Source: an uncultured Oscillospiraceae bacterium (GTDB lineage: Bacteria; Bacillota; Clostridia; Oscillospirales; Oscillospiraceae). Taken from it: a DNA stretch of 6,171 bases. The stretch spans positions 13,400 through 19,570 of the forward strand of contig CAJUCB010000034.1 of NCBI GenBank assembly GCA_910584805.1. Reading direction: 5' to 3'. Below the pieces are notes generated by a model that saw nothing but the letters and a program-made list of their open reading frames with translations, did not search any database and was not told the origin of the DNA. The position numbers and the translations under genes are program-made. Positions 1-5,715 of the stretch are shown here, one piece after another; position 1 is the first letter of the stretch; the number at the start of each line of letters is the position of its first letter.

Positions 1-492
1 ATCGACAAGTACACCCACTGGGCCACCTATGAGCCGGAGGAGAAGGGCATTATGATTGTCTATGCCTCCATGTACGGCAACACCGAGGCCGCGGCAGAGG
101 TCTTGGCCGCCAAGCTGGCTGCCCGGGGGATCACCAATACCCGGCTGTATGACGTGTCCAGCACCCACGTGAGCTATTTGATTTCGGATCTGTTCAAATA
201 TAGCCACCTGGTCCTGGCCTCTGTCACCTACAACTTGGGCATTTTCCCGCCCATGCACAACTTCCTCATGGACATGAAGGCCCTGAACCTGCAAAAGCGT
301 ACCGTGGCCCTGATGGGCAGCGGTTCCTGGGCCCCCCGCTCCGGGGACCTAATGCGCCAGTGCCTGGAAGAGCTGAAGCACATCGACATCTTGGACGACG
401 AGATGACCGTGACCTCCTCCCTCCAACCCCAGAACGAGGCGGATATCGACGCCTTGGCGGATGCCATTGCGGAGTCTTACAACAAGAAATAA
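1..492 (+). CDS. FprA-type flavodiiron protein, C-terminal flavodoxin domain (5' truncated)
   Basis: The reading frame is open from base 1 and ends at TAA 490-492, giving 163 residues, so only the 3' end of the gene is present. The residues just before the flavodoxin fold (WATYEPEEKG) match the linker between the metallo-beta-lactamase diiron domain and the flavodoxin domain of FprA/Rbo proteins. MIVYASMYGNTE (from residue 18) is the FMN phosphate loop; ASVTYNLGIFPPM and GSGSWAP are the two further FMN-contacting loops. Flavodiiron proteins are cytosolic and reduce O2 to water or NO to N2O using electrons from rubredoxin or an NAD(P)H reductase, protecting strict anaerobes. The ATG at 52 is internal to the domain boundary and is not taken as the true start. 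The diiron domain is outside the window, so O2 versus NO preference cannot be judged. The assignment itself is secure. Confidence 0.9.
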   Translation: MDKYTHWATYEPEEKGIMIVYASMYGNTEAAAEVLAAKLAARGITNTRLYDVSSTHVSYLISDLFKYSHLVLASVTYNLGIFPPMHNFLMDMKALNLQKRTVALMGSGSWAPRSGDLMRQCLEELKHIDILDDEMTVTSSLQPQNEADIDALADAIAESYNKK

Positions 493-510
493 ACGGGGAG
501 ACCGAACAGA

Positions 511-546
511 AAAGCGAGCAGGGAATGTCAGTTCCCTGCTCGCTTT
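511..546. terminator. Bidirectional intrinsic terminator between flavodiiron and LuxR genes
   Basis: A perfect 15-bp inverted repeat (511-525 with 532-546) encloses a 6-base loop. It lies 18 bases after the flavodiiron stop and 31 bases after the LuxR-type stop on the other strand. Read on the minus strand the stem is followed by TTTTCTGTT, a fair U-tract. On the plus strand only TTT follows, so it probably works best for the minus-strand gene but serves both convergent genes. Confidence 0.8.
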
Positions 547-577
547 GGCTTGTGTACCTGAGTGTAAAGGAAAAAGG

Positions 578-1336
578 TTACGGCTCCTTCAACTGCAACA
601 GCTTCACCCGGGAGCTGACCCCGCACTTGCGGTAGATGTTGTACAGATGCTTGTCCAAGGTGCTCCGGCTGATGGAGAGCCGGTCCACCATCTCGTCGTT
701 GTTCAGGTGTTGGAAGAGGAGGGAGAGGATTTCGGTCTCCCGGTCGGTGAGCTGGTAGCGCTGCCGGAACCGCTGGGCAGCGCCGCCCCCTGGGAGGGCC
801 GCTGCCTGTTGGGAAAGCAGGCGGTGGTAGAGGCAGTTGATGTGCTTCACCATGGCTTTGAGAAAGAAAGCATCCTGGTCGGAAAAGGATTGGTCCTGCC
901 GGGTGCGGTAGATGTCCAGGATGGCCATGGGGGTGCCCTCATAGACCAGGTTCACCCCAATCTGGTCGTAGATGTTATAGCGTTGGTAGAGGGTGCGGTA
1001 GGTGGTGCTGCCCAAGCGGACCTCGTCACTTTGGACGTCGCTGCCCCGGAGGACGATGGATTCCTGGCTGGCGCTGAGCCAAAAGTAGTCGTCGTCCTCG
1101 TCGTGGTCGATCCAGGCCTCTTCCAGCTCTGTGAACTCTGCCGGGATGCACACGGGCTCACTGTGGGTGATCTTGCCTGTTTCCGGGTCCTGGCAGATGG
1201 TGATGATGCTGCCGTAGCGGTAAGGGATCAGCAGGCGCAGCTCCCGGAGGATGGCGCGTTTCAGGCTGTCCAGCGTGGTACAGCTGAGGAGCTTATACAA
1301 GACATCGTTGTAGAGATAAAATTGGTTCTTATCCAT
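578..1336 (-). CDS. LuxR-family transcriptional regulator with GAF-like sensor region
   Basis: The protein has 252 residues. The C-terminus (about 194-250) is a LuxR/GerE helix-turn-helix: LTDRETEIL opens the domain, and SISRSTLDKHLYNIYRKCGV is the recognition helix and following helix. The N-terminal ~185 residues have no phospho-receiver features. The segment around MAILDIYRTRQDQSFSDQDAFFL resembles the last strand and helix of GAF-type sensor domains, so ligand or redox sensing is more likely than phosphorylation (inference). An acidic patch WIDHDEDDDYFW lies mid-domain. I chose the ATG at 1334-1336 because AGAGGTG sits five bases upstream and a TTGCAA-17-TATAAT promoter lies just before it. 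The longer in-frame ATG at 1402 overlaps that promoter's -35 box and would not be transcribed from it. The gene follows the AraC gene in the same direction but has its own promoter. Its target is unknown. Confidence 0.85.
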   Translation of the reverse strand: MDKNQFYLYNDVLYKLLSCTTLDSLKRAILRELRLLIPYRYGSIITICQDPETGKITHSEPVCIPAEFTELEEAWIDHDEDDDYFWLSASQESIVLRGSDVQSDEVRLGSTTYRTLYQRYNIYDQIGVNLVYEGTPMAILDIYRTRQDQSFSDQDAFFLKAMVKHINCLYHRLLSQQAAALPGGGAAQRFRQRYQLTDRETEILSLLFQHLNNDEMVDRLSISRSTLDKHLYNIYRKCGVSSRVKLLQLKEP

Positions 1337-1373
1337 GGCGGCACCTCTATATGGTTCCAAATATTTAGCCACC

Positions 1374-1402
1374 ATTATACCATACGGAGGGGGGCTTTGC
1401 AA
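1374..1402 (-). promoter_or_regulatory. Sigma-A-like promoter of the LuxR-type gene
   Basis: On the minus strand a consensus -10 TATAAT (1374-1379) is preceded by TTGCAA (1397-1402, 4 of 6 matches to TTGACA) with a 17-base spacer. The predicted transcript starts near 1367, leaving a leader of about 30 bases before the ATG at 1336. Confidence 0.7.
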
Positions 1403-1412
1403 AATAGATTTT

Positions 1413-1447
1413 AACAGGCCATAGGGAAGCAGGGCCTAGGGCCTGTT
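1413..1447. terminator. Hairpin between AraC and LuxR-type genes, possible terminator
   Basis: AACAGGCC (1413-1420) pairs with GGCCTGTT (1440-1447). After one A/G mismatch, TAGG (1422-1425) pairs with CCTA (1435-1438), leaving a 9-base loop. It lies about 46 bases past the AraC stop, so it could end that transcript. The minus-strand tail is AAAATCTATTTT rather than a clean U-tract, whereas the plus-strand side has TTTT. Termination strength and direction are therefore uncertain, and readthrough from the AraC gene into the LuxR gene remains possible. Confidence 0.45.
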
Positions 1448-1493
1448 TTCTGTGTAAAGTAATTTTCCTTAACAGGGCATATGGGACGGTAGC

Positions 1494-2432
1494 TTACCCC
1501 AGGTCTGCCGGATGCGCTTGGCGGTAGAGCTCCCCCCGTTTGCGCTCCCGGTATTGGGAGGGGGTCAGCCCCAGCCGCCGCCGGAAGGCCTTGCCAAAGT
1601 AGCTGGCGTCCCCAAAGCCACAGTCGTTGGCCACCTCTGTGATGGTCAAGTCCGAGGAGATCAACAGGTGCAAGGCCCACTCTAGGCGCTGCTCGATGAC
1701 GTATTCCAAGGGCGATACCCCCAGCACCCGTCGAAAGCAGCTCAGGCAGCTGTTGCGGCTGATGTTGGCCTGGGCGGCGATTTTCTCCAAGCTGAGCTTT
1801 TCCTGGAAGTGGGTCTGGATGTAAGCAATCATCTGCTTGATGCGCACCTGGTCCGTGAGCTCCGAGGAGGACTTGGCCCGTTCCGGCAGCAGTTGGGCGT
1901 GTTCATAGAGTACCTGCCAAACCTGGCACATCAGCCGGTGGATGCGCAGTTCAAAGGGGCCGGACTCCGTTTGGCTCAGGGCGTAGGCCACGTGGAGGGC
2001 GTTTAAGATCTCCTTCTGCCAGGCTTCCTCCGGGTGCAGGGGCAGGCACATCAGCTTTTCGCTCCGCTCCAAGGGGGCCACGTATTTTTGATAGATCACG
2101 CTCCGAGCCGGGGCGATGAACTGGGCGTCCATGATGATGGAGAACATCTCCGCCCCTGGGGTGTTCTGGGCAGGCTCCGCCATGTGGAGGACGTTGGCGT
2201 TTTTCAAAATGCCCTGGCCGGCGGAGAGGGTGTAGTGCTCGTTCTCCACGTAGTATTCAATGGTGCCCCGGGTGATGACGTTGAACTCCAACTCCGGGTG
2301 CCAGTGCCAGTGGATGCAGGTTTGTTCAAAATCGTCCATTACGTCCAGGTAGAAACGGATGGGATAGTCGGCGGTGGATTGCAGCTCCACCGCTTTCAGG
2401 GTGTGGTCCCGTTGGATATGGGTGACTTGCAT
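1494..2432 (-). CDS. AraC-family transcriptional regulator with N-terminal cupin
   Basis: The protein has 312 residues, the usual AraC/XylS length with a sensing domain. Near residues 41-49 it has HWHWHPELEF, the metal/ligand-pocket signature of AraC-type cupins. The C-terminus carries the two expected helix-turn-helix units: about 213-245 (SLEKIAAQANISRNSCLSCF) and about 264-294 (ITEVANDCGFGDASYFGKAF), ending in the LGLTPSQYR hallmark. The ATG at 2430-2432 is supported by AAGGAG seven bases upstream. It is transcribed divergently from the MaoC/CoA-transferase operon across a 168-bp gap. Such regulators usually control the divergent operon, often as activators responding to its substrate, so regulation of 2601-4378 is the natural inference. 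The effector cannot be read from the sequence. The family assignment is secure. Confidence 0.93.
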   Translation of the reverse strand: MQVTHIQRDHTLKAVELQSTADYPIRFYLDVMDDFEQTCIHWHWHPELEFNVITRGTIEYYVENEHYTLSAGQGILKNANVLHMAEPAQNTPGAEMFSIIMDAQFIAPARSVIYQKYVAPLERSEKLMCLPLHPEEAWQKEILNALHVAYALSQTESGPFELRIHRLMCQVWQVLYEHAQLLPERAKSSSELTDQVRIKQMIAYIQTHFQEKLSLEKIAAQANISRNSCLSCFRRVLGVSPLEYVIEQRLEWALHLLISSDLTITEVANDCGFGDASYFGKAFRRRLGLTPSQYRERKRGELYRQAHPADLG

Positions 2433-2447
2433 AAGACAGCTCCTTGT

Positions 2448-2490
2448 GATATCCGACCATTGGATTGGGATATTCTCCGATGTATTCCGA
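2448..2490 (+). promoter_or_regulatory. Three-copy CCGA-ending motif, candidate regulator binding sites
   Basis: Three related words occur in the same orientation: GATATCCGA (2448-2456), GATATTCTCCGA (2469-2480) and TGTATTCCGA (2481-2490). The CCGA cores are 24 and 10 bases apart, close to whole helical turns for the second pair. They lie directly upstream of the operon -10 box, covering the position where a -35 box would be, and no good -35 is seen there. AraC-type proteins commonly bind direct repeats overlapping -35 to activate. That these bind the neighbouring AraC protein is inference. Confidence 0.4.
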
Positions 2491-2493
2491 GAG

Positions 2494-2510
2494 GTATTAT
2501 GATATAATAC
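2494..2510. promoter_or_regulatory. 17-bp palindrome containing overlapping divergent -10 boxes
   Basis: GTATTAT-GAT-ATAATAC is a perfect 7-bp inverted repeat. On the plus strand it contains an extended -10, TG-A-TATAAT (2500-2508), for the MaoC operon, with no convincing -35. On the minus strand TATTAT (2504-2509) can serve as the AraC gene's -10, with a weak TTGTGG (2528-2533) 18 bases upstream. The two promoters would occupy the same bases, so polymerase could use only one at a time. The palindrome may equally be a repressor operator. Confidence 0.5.
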
Positions 2511-2600
2511 GAACTACAGACAGGATACCACAAGGCGGCCTGGACTGCAAGCAGAAAAGCCAGGCGGCACTTCAAGTCTGGAAACAGGAGGTTTTTCGCT

Positions 2601-3038
2601 ATGAGTGCACTTCATTTCAAGATTGGAAAAGAATACACGCTGACCAAAACCTTTTCAGAGAGCGACGTCTACCTCTTCGCGGGAATCATCGGGGATTTCT
2701 TCCCCGCCCATGTCAACGAGGAGTACTGCAAGCGGATGCCCTACGGCACCCGTCTGGTCCACGGCTGCCTGACCTTTAGCCTTTGCTCCACCGTGAGCGG
2801 CATGGCGGGGGTGGACAGCGGACACGAGATCGTGGCCATGGGCTATGACGAGATCCGTTTTTGGAAACCCGTGCGCATTGGGGACACCGTCACCGCCACC
2901 TATCGAATCATTGAGGTCAACGAGGAGAAGGGGAAGACCACCGGCGAGTGCGTCATGACCAACCAGTTTGGGGAGAAGGTCTGCTCCTGCCGGCACTACA
3001 TGAAGGTGATCCAGCCTATTGCGGAGGTGTCCCAATGA
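2601..3038 (+). CDS. MaoC-family (R)-specific enoyl-CoA hydratase-like protein
   Basis: The protein has 145 residues, the size of a single hot-dog PhaJ/MaoC hydratase. The hydratase loop is at about 26-55: FAGIIGDFFPAHVNEEYCKRM followed by the HG pair at 54-55. D32 and H37 correspond to the catalytic Asp/His pair that adds water across the double bond of trans-2-enoyl-CoA, or removes it. The usual motif is DxNPxH; here the Asn is Phe (D32-F-F-P-A-H37), which may reshape the pocket or lower activity. The start is supported by AGGAGG nine bases upstream. The stop TGA overlaps the next gene's ATG, so the two are almost certainly co-translated. The pairing suggests it handles a hydroxyacyl/enoyl-CoA made by that CoA-transferase. 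Substrate options are 3-hydroxybutyryl/crotonyl-CoA or a branched dicarboxyl-CoA as in RipB/Ich. A non-catalytic or thioesterase-like role is a weaker alternative. Confidence 0.85.
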   Translation: MSALHFKIGKEYTLTKTFSESDVYLFAGIIGDFFPAHVNEEYCKRMPYGTRLVHGCLTFSLCSTVSGMAGVDSGHEIVAMGYDEIRFWKPVRIGDTVTATYRIIEVNEEKGKTTGECVMTNQFGEKVCSCRHYMKVIQPIAEVSQ

Positions 3039-4378
3039 ACAAATGGCATAACGATTACTTAGCCGGGAAATTCCAGGGCCAGGGGGCGGAGGCGCAGTAC
3101 CAACAGCGCCTGGGGACCATCCAAGACGCCCTGGACCTGATCCAGGACGGGGACTGCGTCACTTGGTCCACCCACGGCAGCGAGCCCAAGGCCTTCCTGA
3201 GCCAGTTCCATACCATTGCCCCCCGGTTGGAGAAGGGGGTGCAGTGCTGGAACACCATCAGCCGCTATGAGTACCCCGTCACCAGCGACCCGGCCTTGGC
3301 GGGGAAATTCCAGATCAATACCTTTTTCTTCGACCGCTGGTCCGTGGCGGCCAGGGGGAGCGGCCTGTACTCCTACTTCCCTGTAAACCAGCACAACTAC
3401 GGCCAGGAGATCCAGCGCACATTGGCCCCCAACGTGTTTGTGGGGCAGGTGTCCCCCATGGACGCCCACGGCTATGTCCACCTGAGCTGTGACCTTATCA
3501 TGACCTTGGAGCACCTTTACCGGGCGGACAAGATCATCTTTGAGGTCAACGCTCGTGCCCCCAGGGTGGGGGGTGAGTGTGCCATCCCGGTGTCCATGGC
3601 AGACGTGCTCTATGAGGTGGACGAGCCCATCTACCAGCTCAGTGACCCGCCCATCGGGGAGACCGAGACCACCATCGCCGGATACGTGGCGGATATGATC
3701 CAGGACGGGGACTGCATCCAACTGGGCTTTGGGGGCATCCCCAACGCCATCGGCTTCAACCTCAAGGACAAGCACGACCTGGGAATCCACACCGAGCAGA
3801 TCGGCACCTCTATGGCCCACCTGATGGAGTGCGGGGCGGTGACCAACCGCTACAAGCGCATCGACAAGGGCATCACCGTAGGTTCCTTTATCTCCGGGGA
3901 CAACTTCCTCTATCAGTTCGTGGACCAGCACCCCCGGCTCTCCCTGCGCCGCAGCCGCTACACCAACGACCCCTATGTCATCGCCCAGAACGACAACGTG
4001 GTGTCTGTGAATGCCTCCCTACAGATCGACCTGACGGGGCAGGTGAGCGCGGAGTCCATCGGCCCCATGCAGCACTCCGGCACCGGCGGGGCCAGTGACT
4101 TTGCCCACGGGGCCTACCACTCCAAGGGCGGACGGGCAATCTTGGCCCAGTCCTCCACCACCAAGAAGGGGACCCTGTCCCGCATTGTGCCCATCTTGGA
4201 GCCGGGGGCCATCGTCAGCGTCTCCCGGAACCTTACGGACATGGTGGTGACGGAGTACGGCGTGGCCAAGCTCCGCCAGCGTACCGTGCGCCAGCGGGTG
4301 GAGAACCTCATCGCCGTGGCCCATCCGGACTTCCGGGCGGAACTGCGGAAGGATGCGGTGAAGTATATGTACTTTTAA
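3035..4378 (+). CDS. Acetyl-CoA hydrolase/transferase-family CoA-transferase (4-hydroxybutyrate/butyrate type)
   Basis: The protein has 447 residues, normal for the Cat1/Cat2/AbfT/butyryl-CoA:acetate transferase family. Signatures, in order: GFGGIPNAI (231-239, CoA-binding glycine loop); LGIHTE with E254, the glutamate that forms the acyl-glutamyl/CoA thioester intermediate in AbfT; then ESIG (340-343) and SGTGGASDF (348-356), the conserved C-terminal motif. All key residues are present, so it should move CoA between acetyl-CoA (or another acyl-CoA) and a carboxylate in the cytosol. The ATG at 3035 overlaps the MaoC stop as ATGA and has GGAGG seven bases upstream. The frame is open further upstream, but that stretch lies inside MaoC and is not used. 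The N-terminal half (for example the LYSYFPVNQHNYGQEI region) departs from typical butyrate-pathway members as I recall them, so the substrate is left open: hydroxybutyrate, butyrate or an itaconate-like acid (RipA). Confidence 0.88.
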   Translation: MNKWHNDYLAGKFQGQGAEAQYQQRLGTIQDALDLIQDGDCVTWSTHGSEPKAFLSQFHTIAPRLEKGVQCWNTISRYEYPVTSDPALAGKFQINTFFFDRWSVAARGSGLYSYFPVNQHNYGQEIQRTLAPNVFVGQVSPMDAHGYVHLSCDLIMTLEHLYRADKIIFEVNARAPRVGGECAIPVSMADVLYEVDEPIYQLSDPPIGETETTIAGYVADMIQDGDCIQLGFGGIPNAIGFNLKDKHDLGIHTEQIGTSMAHLMECGAVTNRYKRIDKGITVGSFISGDNFLYQFVDQHPRLSLRRSRYTNDPYVIAQNDNVVSVNASLQIDLTGQVSAESIGPMQHSGTGGASDFAHGAYHSKGGRAILAQSSTTKKGTLSRIVPILEPGAIVSVSRNLTDMVVTEYGVAKLRQRTVRQRVENLIAVAHPDFRAELRKDAVKYMYF

Positions 4379-4387
4379 TGAAAACAA

Positions 4388-4418
4388 AAAGGTGGCCTCT
4401 TTTCCAGAGGCCGCCTTT
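4388..4418. terminator. Bidirectional intrinsic terminator between CoA-transferase and LysR genes
   Basis: A 13-bp stem (4388-4400 with 4406-4418, one G-T wobble) has a 5-base loop. It starts 10 bases after the CoA-transferase stop and ends 4 bases before the LysR stop codon on the other strand. Read on the minus strand it is followed by TTTTTGTTTT (counting the stem's last bases), a strong U-tract. On the plus strand the tail is only CCTTTGGG. One hairpin therefore serves two convergent genes. Confidence 0.85.
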
Positions 4419-4421
4419 GGG

Positions 4422-5321
4422 CTATGGTCTGCCGTGCTCCTGGGTCCACTCGTCCACCCGCTTTTGGAGCAGGCGCAGGAAGGTGGCGGTGAGGGCGGTG
4501 TTCTTGGCGTCATTGGGGCACAGCAGGCTAATGCTGCGGCATACCGGCTCCTGAAAGGGGATTGCCCGCACCGGCTGTTCTGGGCTGATGTGGTCAAGGC
4601 TCAGCCCTGGAATGATGCTCACCCCCACCCCCTGGGCCACCAGGGCAATGGCGGTGCTGTTTTCTGGGGAGTAAATTTTCACCAGGTCGTGTGCCATGAA
4701 CTGTTTGCGTAACTGCGTATAGCTCTCATCCCAGTCGAAGTCCTCGTTGGTGTGGATATAGGGGTATTGTCCTGCCACCTCCTCCATGGAGACGGCCATG
4801 CGGGAGGCCAGGGGGCAGTCCGCGTGAACCAGCAGGTAATACGGGTCCTGGAACAGCGGGAAGCACTGCATCCCTGTGGGGACGTTGGAGCCAGAGAAGA
4901 AGCTGCAATCCAGCCAGCTTTCCCGTACCCCCAGTTCATCGTCCAGATAGCGGCCCAGGTATTCCATCTGTAGTACGGTGTCCGGGTGCTCCTGGCAAAA
5001 TTCCCCGACGATTTGGGGCATCCACTGGGTGGCCACGCTCTGGAACACCCCCACACGAAACAGCGCCTTGCGCAGGCGCTTGGCGGTCTCCTGCAAGTAG
5101 TATTCCATGCCGTCGATTTGCCGCATGATCTTCACCAGTTTTTCGCCTGTTTCTGTCAACGTCATGCCGCGCTGGTTCCTGGTGAAGATCTTGACGCCCA
5201 GCTCCTCTTCGCAGCGGGTGATAATATGACCCATGTTGGGCTGGGCATAGCCCAGGACCTCCCCAGCACGGGTCAAGCTGCCGCAGTCTGCGGTTACAAT
5301 GACAGGTAAATACTTTCCCAT
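4422..5321 (-). CDS. LysR-family transcriptional regulator
   Basis: The protein has 299 residues, typical for LysR. The winged helix-turn-helix is at about 1-60, with GSLTRAGEVLGYAQPNMGHIITRCEEELGVKIFTR and then RGMTLTETGE. A linker helix follows, then a periplasmic-binding-protein-like effector domain from about 88 to 290 (LFRVGVFQSV, YYLLVHADCPLA and GVGVSIIPGL are landmarks). The start at 5319-5321 leaves an N-terminus a few residues shorter than many relatives, but AGGAGG lies four bases upstream and no in-frame ATG, GTG or TTG start lies between it and the site, so it is accepted. It converges on the MaoC/CoA-transferase operon and diverges from the permease region. LysR proteins usually act on the divergent unit and repress themselves, so the 5322-5898 region is the likely target. 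The effector is unknown. Confidence 0.92.
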   Translation of the reverse strand: MGKYLPVIVTADCGSLTRAGEVLGYAQPNMGHIITRCEEELGVKIFTRNQRGMTLTETGEKLVKIMRQIDGMEYYLQETAKRLRKALFRVGVFQSVATQWMPQIVGEFCQEHPDTVLQMEYLGRYLDDELGVRESWLDCSFFSGSNVPTGMQCFPLFQDPYYLLVHADCPLASRMAVSMEEVAGQYPYIHTNEDFDWDESYTQLRKQFMAHDLVKIYSPENSTAIALVAQGVGVSIIPGLSLDHISPEQPVRAIPFQEPVCRSISLLCPNDAKNTALTATFLRLLQKRVDEWTQEHGRP

Positions 5322-5354
5322 TGCCCCTCCTGCTCTCAGCCGTTATTTTATTTC

Positions 5355-5397
5355 AGTATACCATATTTTTATACCCCCTTGTAGTATAGGATTTCAA
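5355..5397 (-). promoter_or_regulatory. Promoter(s) of the LysR gene
   Basis: On the minus strand TTGAAA (5392-5397) and TATAAA (5368-5373) are 18 bases apart, each 5 of 6 to consensus. A second candidate slightly nearer the gene is an extended -10, TGG-TATACT (hexamer at 5355-5360). Either gives a leader of roughly 25-40 bases. I cannot tell which is used. Confidence 0.55.
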
Positions 5398-5409
5398 TAA
5401 TGATATACT
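5383..5409. promoter_or_regulatory. AGTATA-N15-TATACT dyad, candidate LysR binding site
   Basis: AGTATA (5383-5388) and TATACT (5404-5409) form an inverted repeat spanning the LysR gene's -35 box. Further copies in matching orientation sit at 5355-5360 (AGTATA) and 5442-5447 (TATACT). The dyad centre lies about 58 bases upstream of the predicted plus-strand start near 5454, close to the usual -65 position of a LysR recognition site. Some copies double as -10 boxes, so part of the repetition may just be promoter sequence. Confidence 0.4.
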
Positions 5410-5418
5410 TTTTTTGAA

Positions 5419-5447
5419 TTTTACTTTTCTGTATTTTTCGCTATACT
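5419..5447 (+). promoter_or_regulatory. Candidate promoter of the intergenic RNA
   Basis: TATACT (5442-5447) is a good -10. The -35 is weak: TTTTAC (5419-5424) at 17 bases or TTTACT (5420-5425) at 16. An AT-rich run lies upstream. Predicted transcription start is near 5454, exactly where the sequence changes from AT-rich to GC-rich and hairpin-forming. A weak -35 fits activator dependence, possibly on the LysR protein. Confidence 0.45.
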
Positions 5448-5453
5448 TAGAAG

Positions 5454-5625
5454 TAAGGGACGAGTGCCCCGGATTGAAGGTCCCAGGACCTTCCTGTCCG
5501 CCCCATCTTCCAGGCAGGCGGGCGCAGGGCCTCCGGGCGGAGGTGCGCTTGGCACGGGTGTTTTTCTCTTCCTGATTACTCATAAGCAAGGAGCAGCCGC
5601 TGGCAGCGGCTGCTCCTTGTCTTTT
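5454..5625 (+). ncRNA. Candidate structured RNA of unknown class
   Basis: This GC-rich stretch contains no ATG on the plus strand but several hairpins. GTGCC (5464-5468) can pair with GGCAC (5551-5555) as a closing stem. Inside it are GAAGGTC/GACCTTC (5476-5482 with 5487-5493, 4-base loop), CCGCC/GGCGG (5498-5502 with 5517-5521), and GCGCA/TGCGC (5522-5526 with 5544-5548) enclosing CCTCC/GGAGG (5530-5534 with 5539-5543). The loop GGGC (5535-5538) is complementary to GCCC at 5466-5469, so a pseudoknot or alternative fold is possible. A strong terminator hairpin ends it. It could be a free small RNA or the regulated leader of the permease transcript. I checked by memory against 6S, SRP, tmRNA, T-box, SAM, glycine and lysine RNAs and saw no match. 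GC-rich DNA gives chance hairpins, so confidence is moderate. Confidence 0.42.
5587..5625 (+). terminator. Strong intrinsic terminator ending the intergenic RNA
   Basis: A perfect 15-bp stem (5587-5601 with 5605-5619) has a 3-base loop and is followed on the plus strand by TCTTTT. On the minus strand the following bases are CTTATGAG, with no U-tract, so the direction is plus. No protein gene lies upstream on that strand to need a terminator, which is the best evidence that something is transcribed from about 5454. Confidence 0.75.
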
Positions 5626-5680
5626 GCCCGTTTTGGCCTGTTCCATATCAAAACAATATATCGAAATACAAAACTGGTAT

Positions 5681-5709
5681 TTCCCAAAGGCATTGGCATT
5701 TTTTATAAT
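5681..5709 (+). promoter_or_regulatory. Candidate promoter of the permease gene
   Basis: Consensus -10 TATAAT (5704-5709) has TTCCCA (5681-5686, 4 of 6) 17 bases upstream, inside an AT-rich patch just after the terminator. Predicted start is near 5716, giving a leader of about 180 bases. Confidence 0.55.
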
Positions 5710-5715
5710 GATACT

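Noticed and set aside
1337..1402. Longer LuxR-type protein starting at the ATG at 1402 (22 extra residues)
   Set aside because: That start overlaps the -35 box and lies upstream of the -10 box of a good promoter, so it would not be on the transcript, and the ATG at 1336 has a well-placed ribosome binding site.
461..1414. 317-residue plus-strand ORF opposite the LuxR gene
   Set aside because: Shadow of the minus-strand gene: valine/leucine-rich antisense translation with no domain, while the opposite strand has a clear HTH and promoter.
2948..3034. N-terminal extension of the CoA-transferase from ATG 2948
   Set aside because: It lies inside the MaoC gene in another frame and does not resemble the family; the ATGA overlap start has GGAGG in front.
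3059..3931. 290-residue minus-strand ORF opposite the CoA-transferase
   Set aside because: Antisense of a strongly conserved coding frame; composition rich in V, G, H and D typical of GC-rich shadow frames.
5353..5646. 97-residue minus-strand ORF across the LysR-permease gap
   Set aside because: Low-complexity basic sequence with no recognisable domain; it spans the terminator hairpin, the candidate RNA and the LysR promoter region.
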